IMG/VR virus record: IMGVR_UViG_3300047564_003298
Coordinates: 1 to 44,019 of that record
DNA from: a virus
Direction: 5' to 3' (one strand)
DNA: 44,019 nucleotides
Shown here: positions 43,998 through 44,019 of the stretch, in pieces
How the letters are laid out: every line of letters begins with the position of its first letter
Numbering within the stretch: the stretch's first letter is position 1
Notes under the pieces: model-generated
Seen by the model: only the letters and a program-made list of their open reading frames with translations
Databases searched by the model: none
Told to the model about the DNA's origin: nothing
Program-made: the position numbers and the translations under genes

Positions 43998-44019
43998 TGA
44001 AAACATCTACGGTTTTCTA

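Noticed and set aside
43999-44017. GAAAAC/GTTTTC hairpin as a separate terminator or RNA element.
   Set aside because: The stem is only six pairs of mostly A/T and has no T-run; too weak to call beside the strong terminator.
1-44019. tRNA genes, insertion sequences, integrase, attachment sites or replication origin.
   Set aside because: I found no cloverleaf, transposase or terminal repeats. Nearly every base is coding.

Overview
This window is a late structural region of a large tailed phage with a T4-type contractile tail. The core genes are recognisable in sequence as relatives of T4 gp48, gp53, gp27, gp5, gp25, gp6, gp7 and gp8 on the minus strand, and gp4, a gp54/gp19-type tube protein and gp26/gp51 on the plus strand. 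T4-type late promoter boxes (TATAAATA) precede several transcription units. The DUF4815-type 1409-aa protein and the oversized gp7 and gp8 are typical of the marine and cyanophage-like branch of T4-type phages rather than of the enteric T-evens. The host cannot be read from this window: no photosynthesis gene, tRNA or host marker is present.

Layout. A divergent promoter region near 38.82 kb splits the window. To the right (plus strand, 38.84-43.97 kb) lie gp4, an unnamed conserved assembly protein, a tube-initiator-like protein, gp26 with a gp51-like extension in the -1 frame, and an 820-aa tape-measure-like protein carrying an M15 (VanY-type) peptidase domain. The unit ends against a minus-strand UUCG-loop terminator. 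To the left (minus strand, 38.8 down to 15.6 kb) runs a nearly gapless baseplate operon: gp48, gp53, gp27-like hub, gp5 spike without a lysozyme domain, an unknown helical protein, gp25, gp6, gp7, gp8, a DUF4815 protein, a 1063-aa appendage protein, a small coiled-coil protein and a fibre protein. Many junctions are TAATG or TGATG stop-start overlaps, which suggests translational coupling.

The accessory region (15.6 kb down to 1) is the most unusual part. It holds three Asn/Tyr-rich repeat proteins built from about 8-residue units, two paralogous 2-oxoglutarate/Fe(II) oxygenases of the prolyl-hydroxylase type, a GT60-like glycosyltransferase, two tandem paralogous unknown proteins, a small beta-rich virion protein and a giant collagen-like fibre (at least 1703 aa, running off the left edge). 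One repeat protein ends in a Hint (hedgehog/intein) autoprocessing domain, just where its relative continues as a single chain. A hydroxylase next to a GT60 enzyme recalls the eukaryotic Skp1 pathway (prolyl hydroxylation, then GlcNAc on hydroxyproline). I therefore propose, as inference only, that this island encodes post-translational hydroxylation and glycosylation of the phage's own repeat fibres.

Working together: the right and middle parts build the head connector, tail tube, hub and baseplate. The left part builds and probably modifies the host-contacting fibres.
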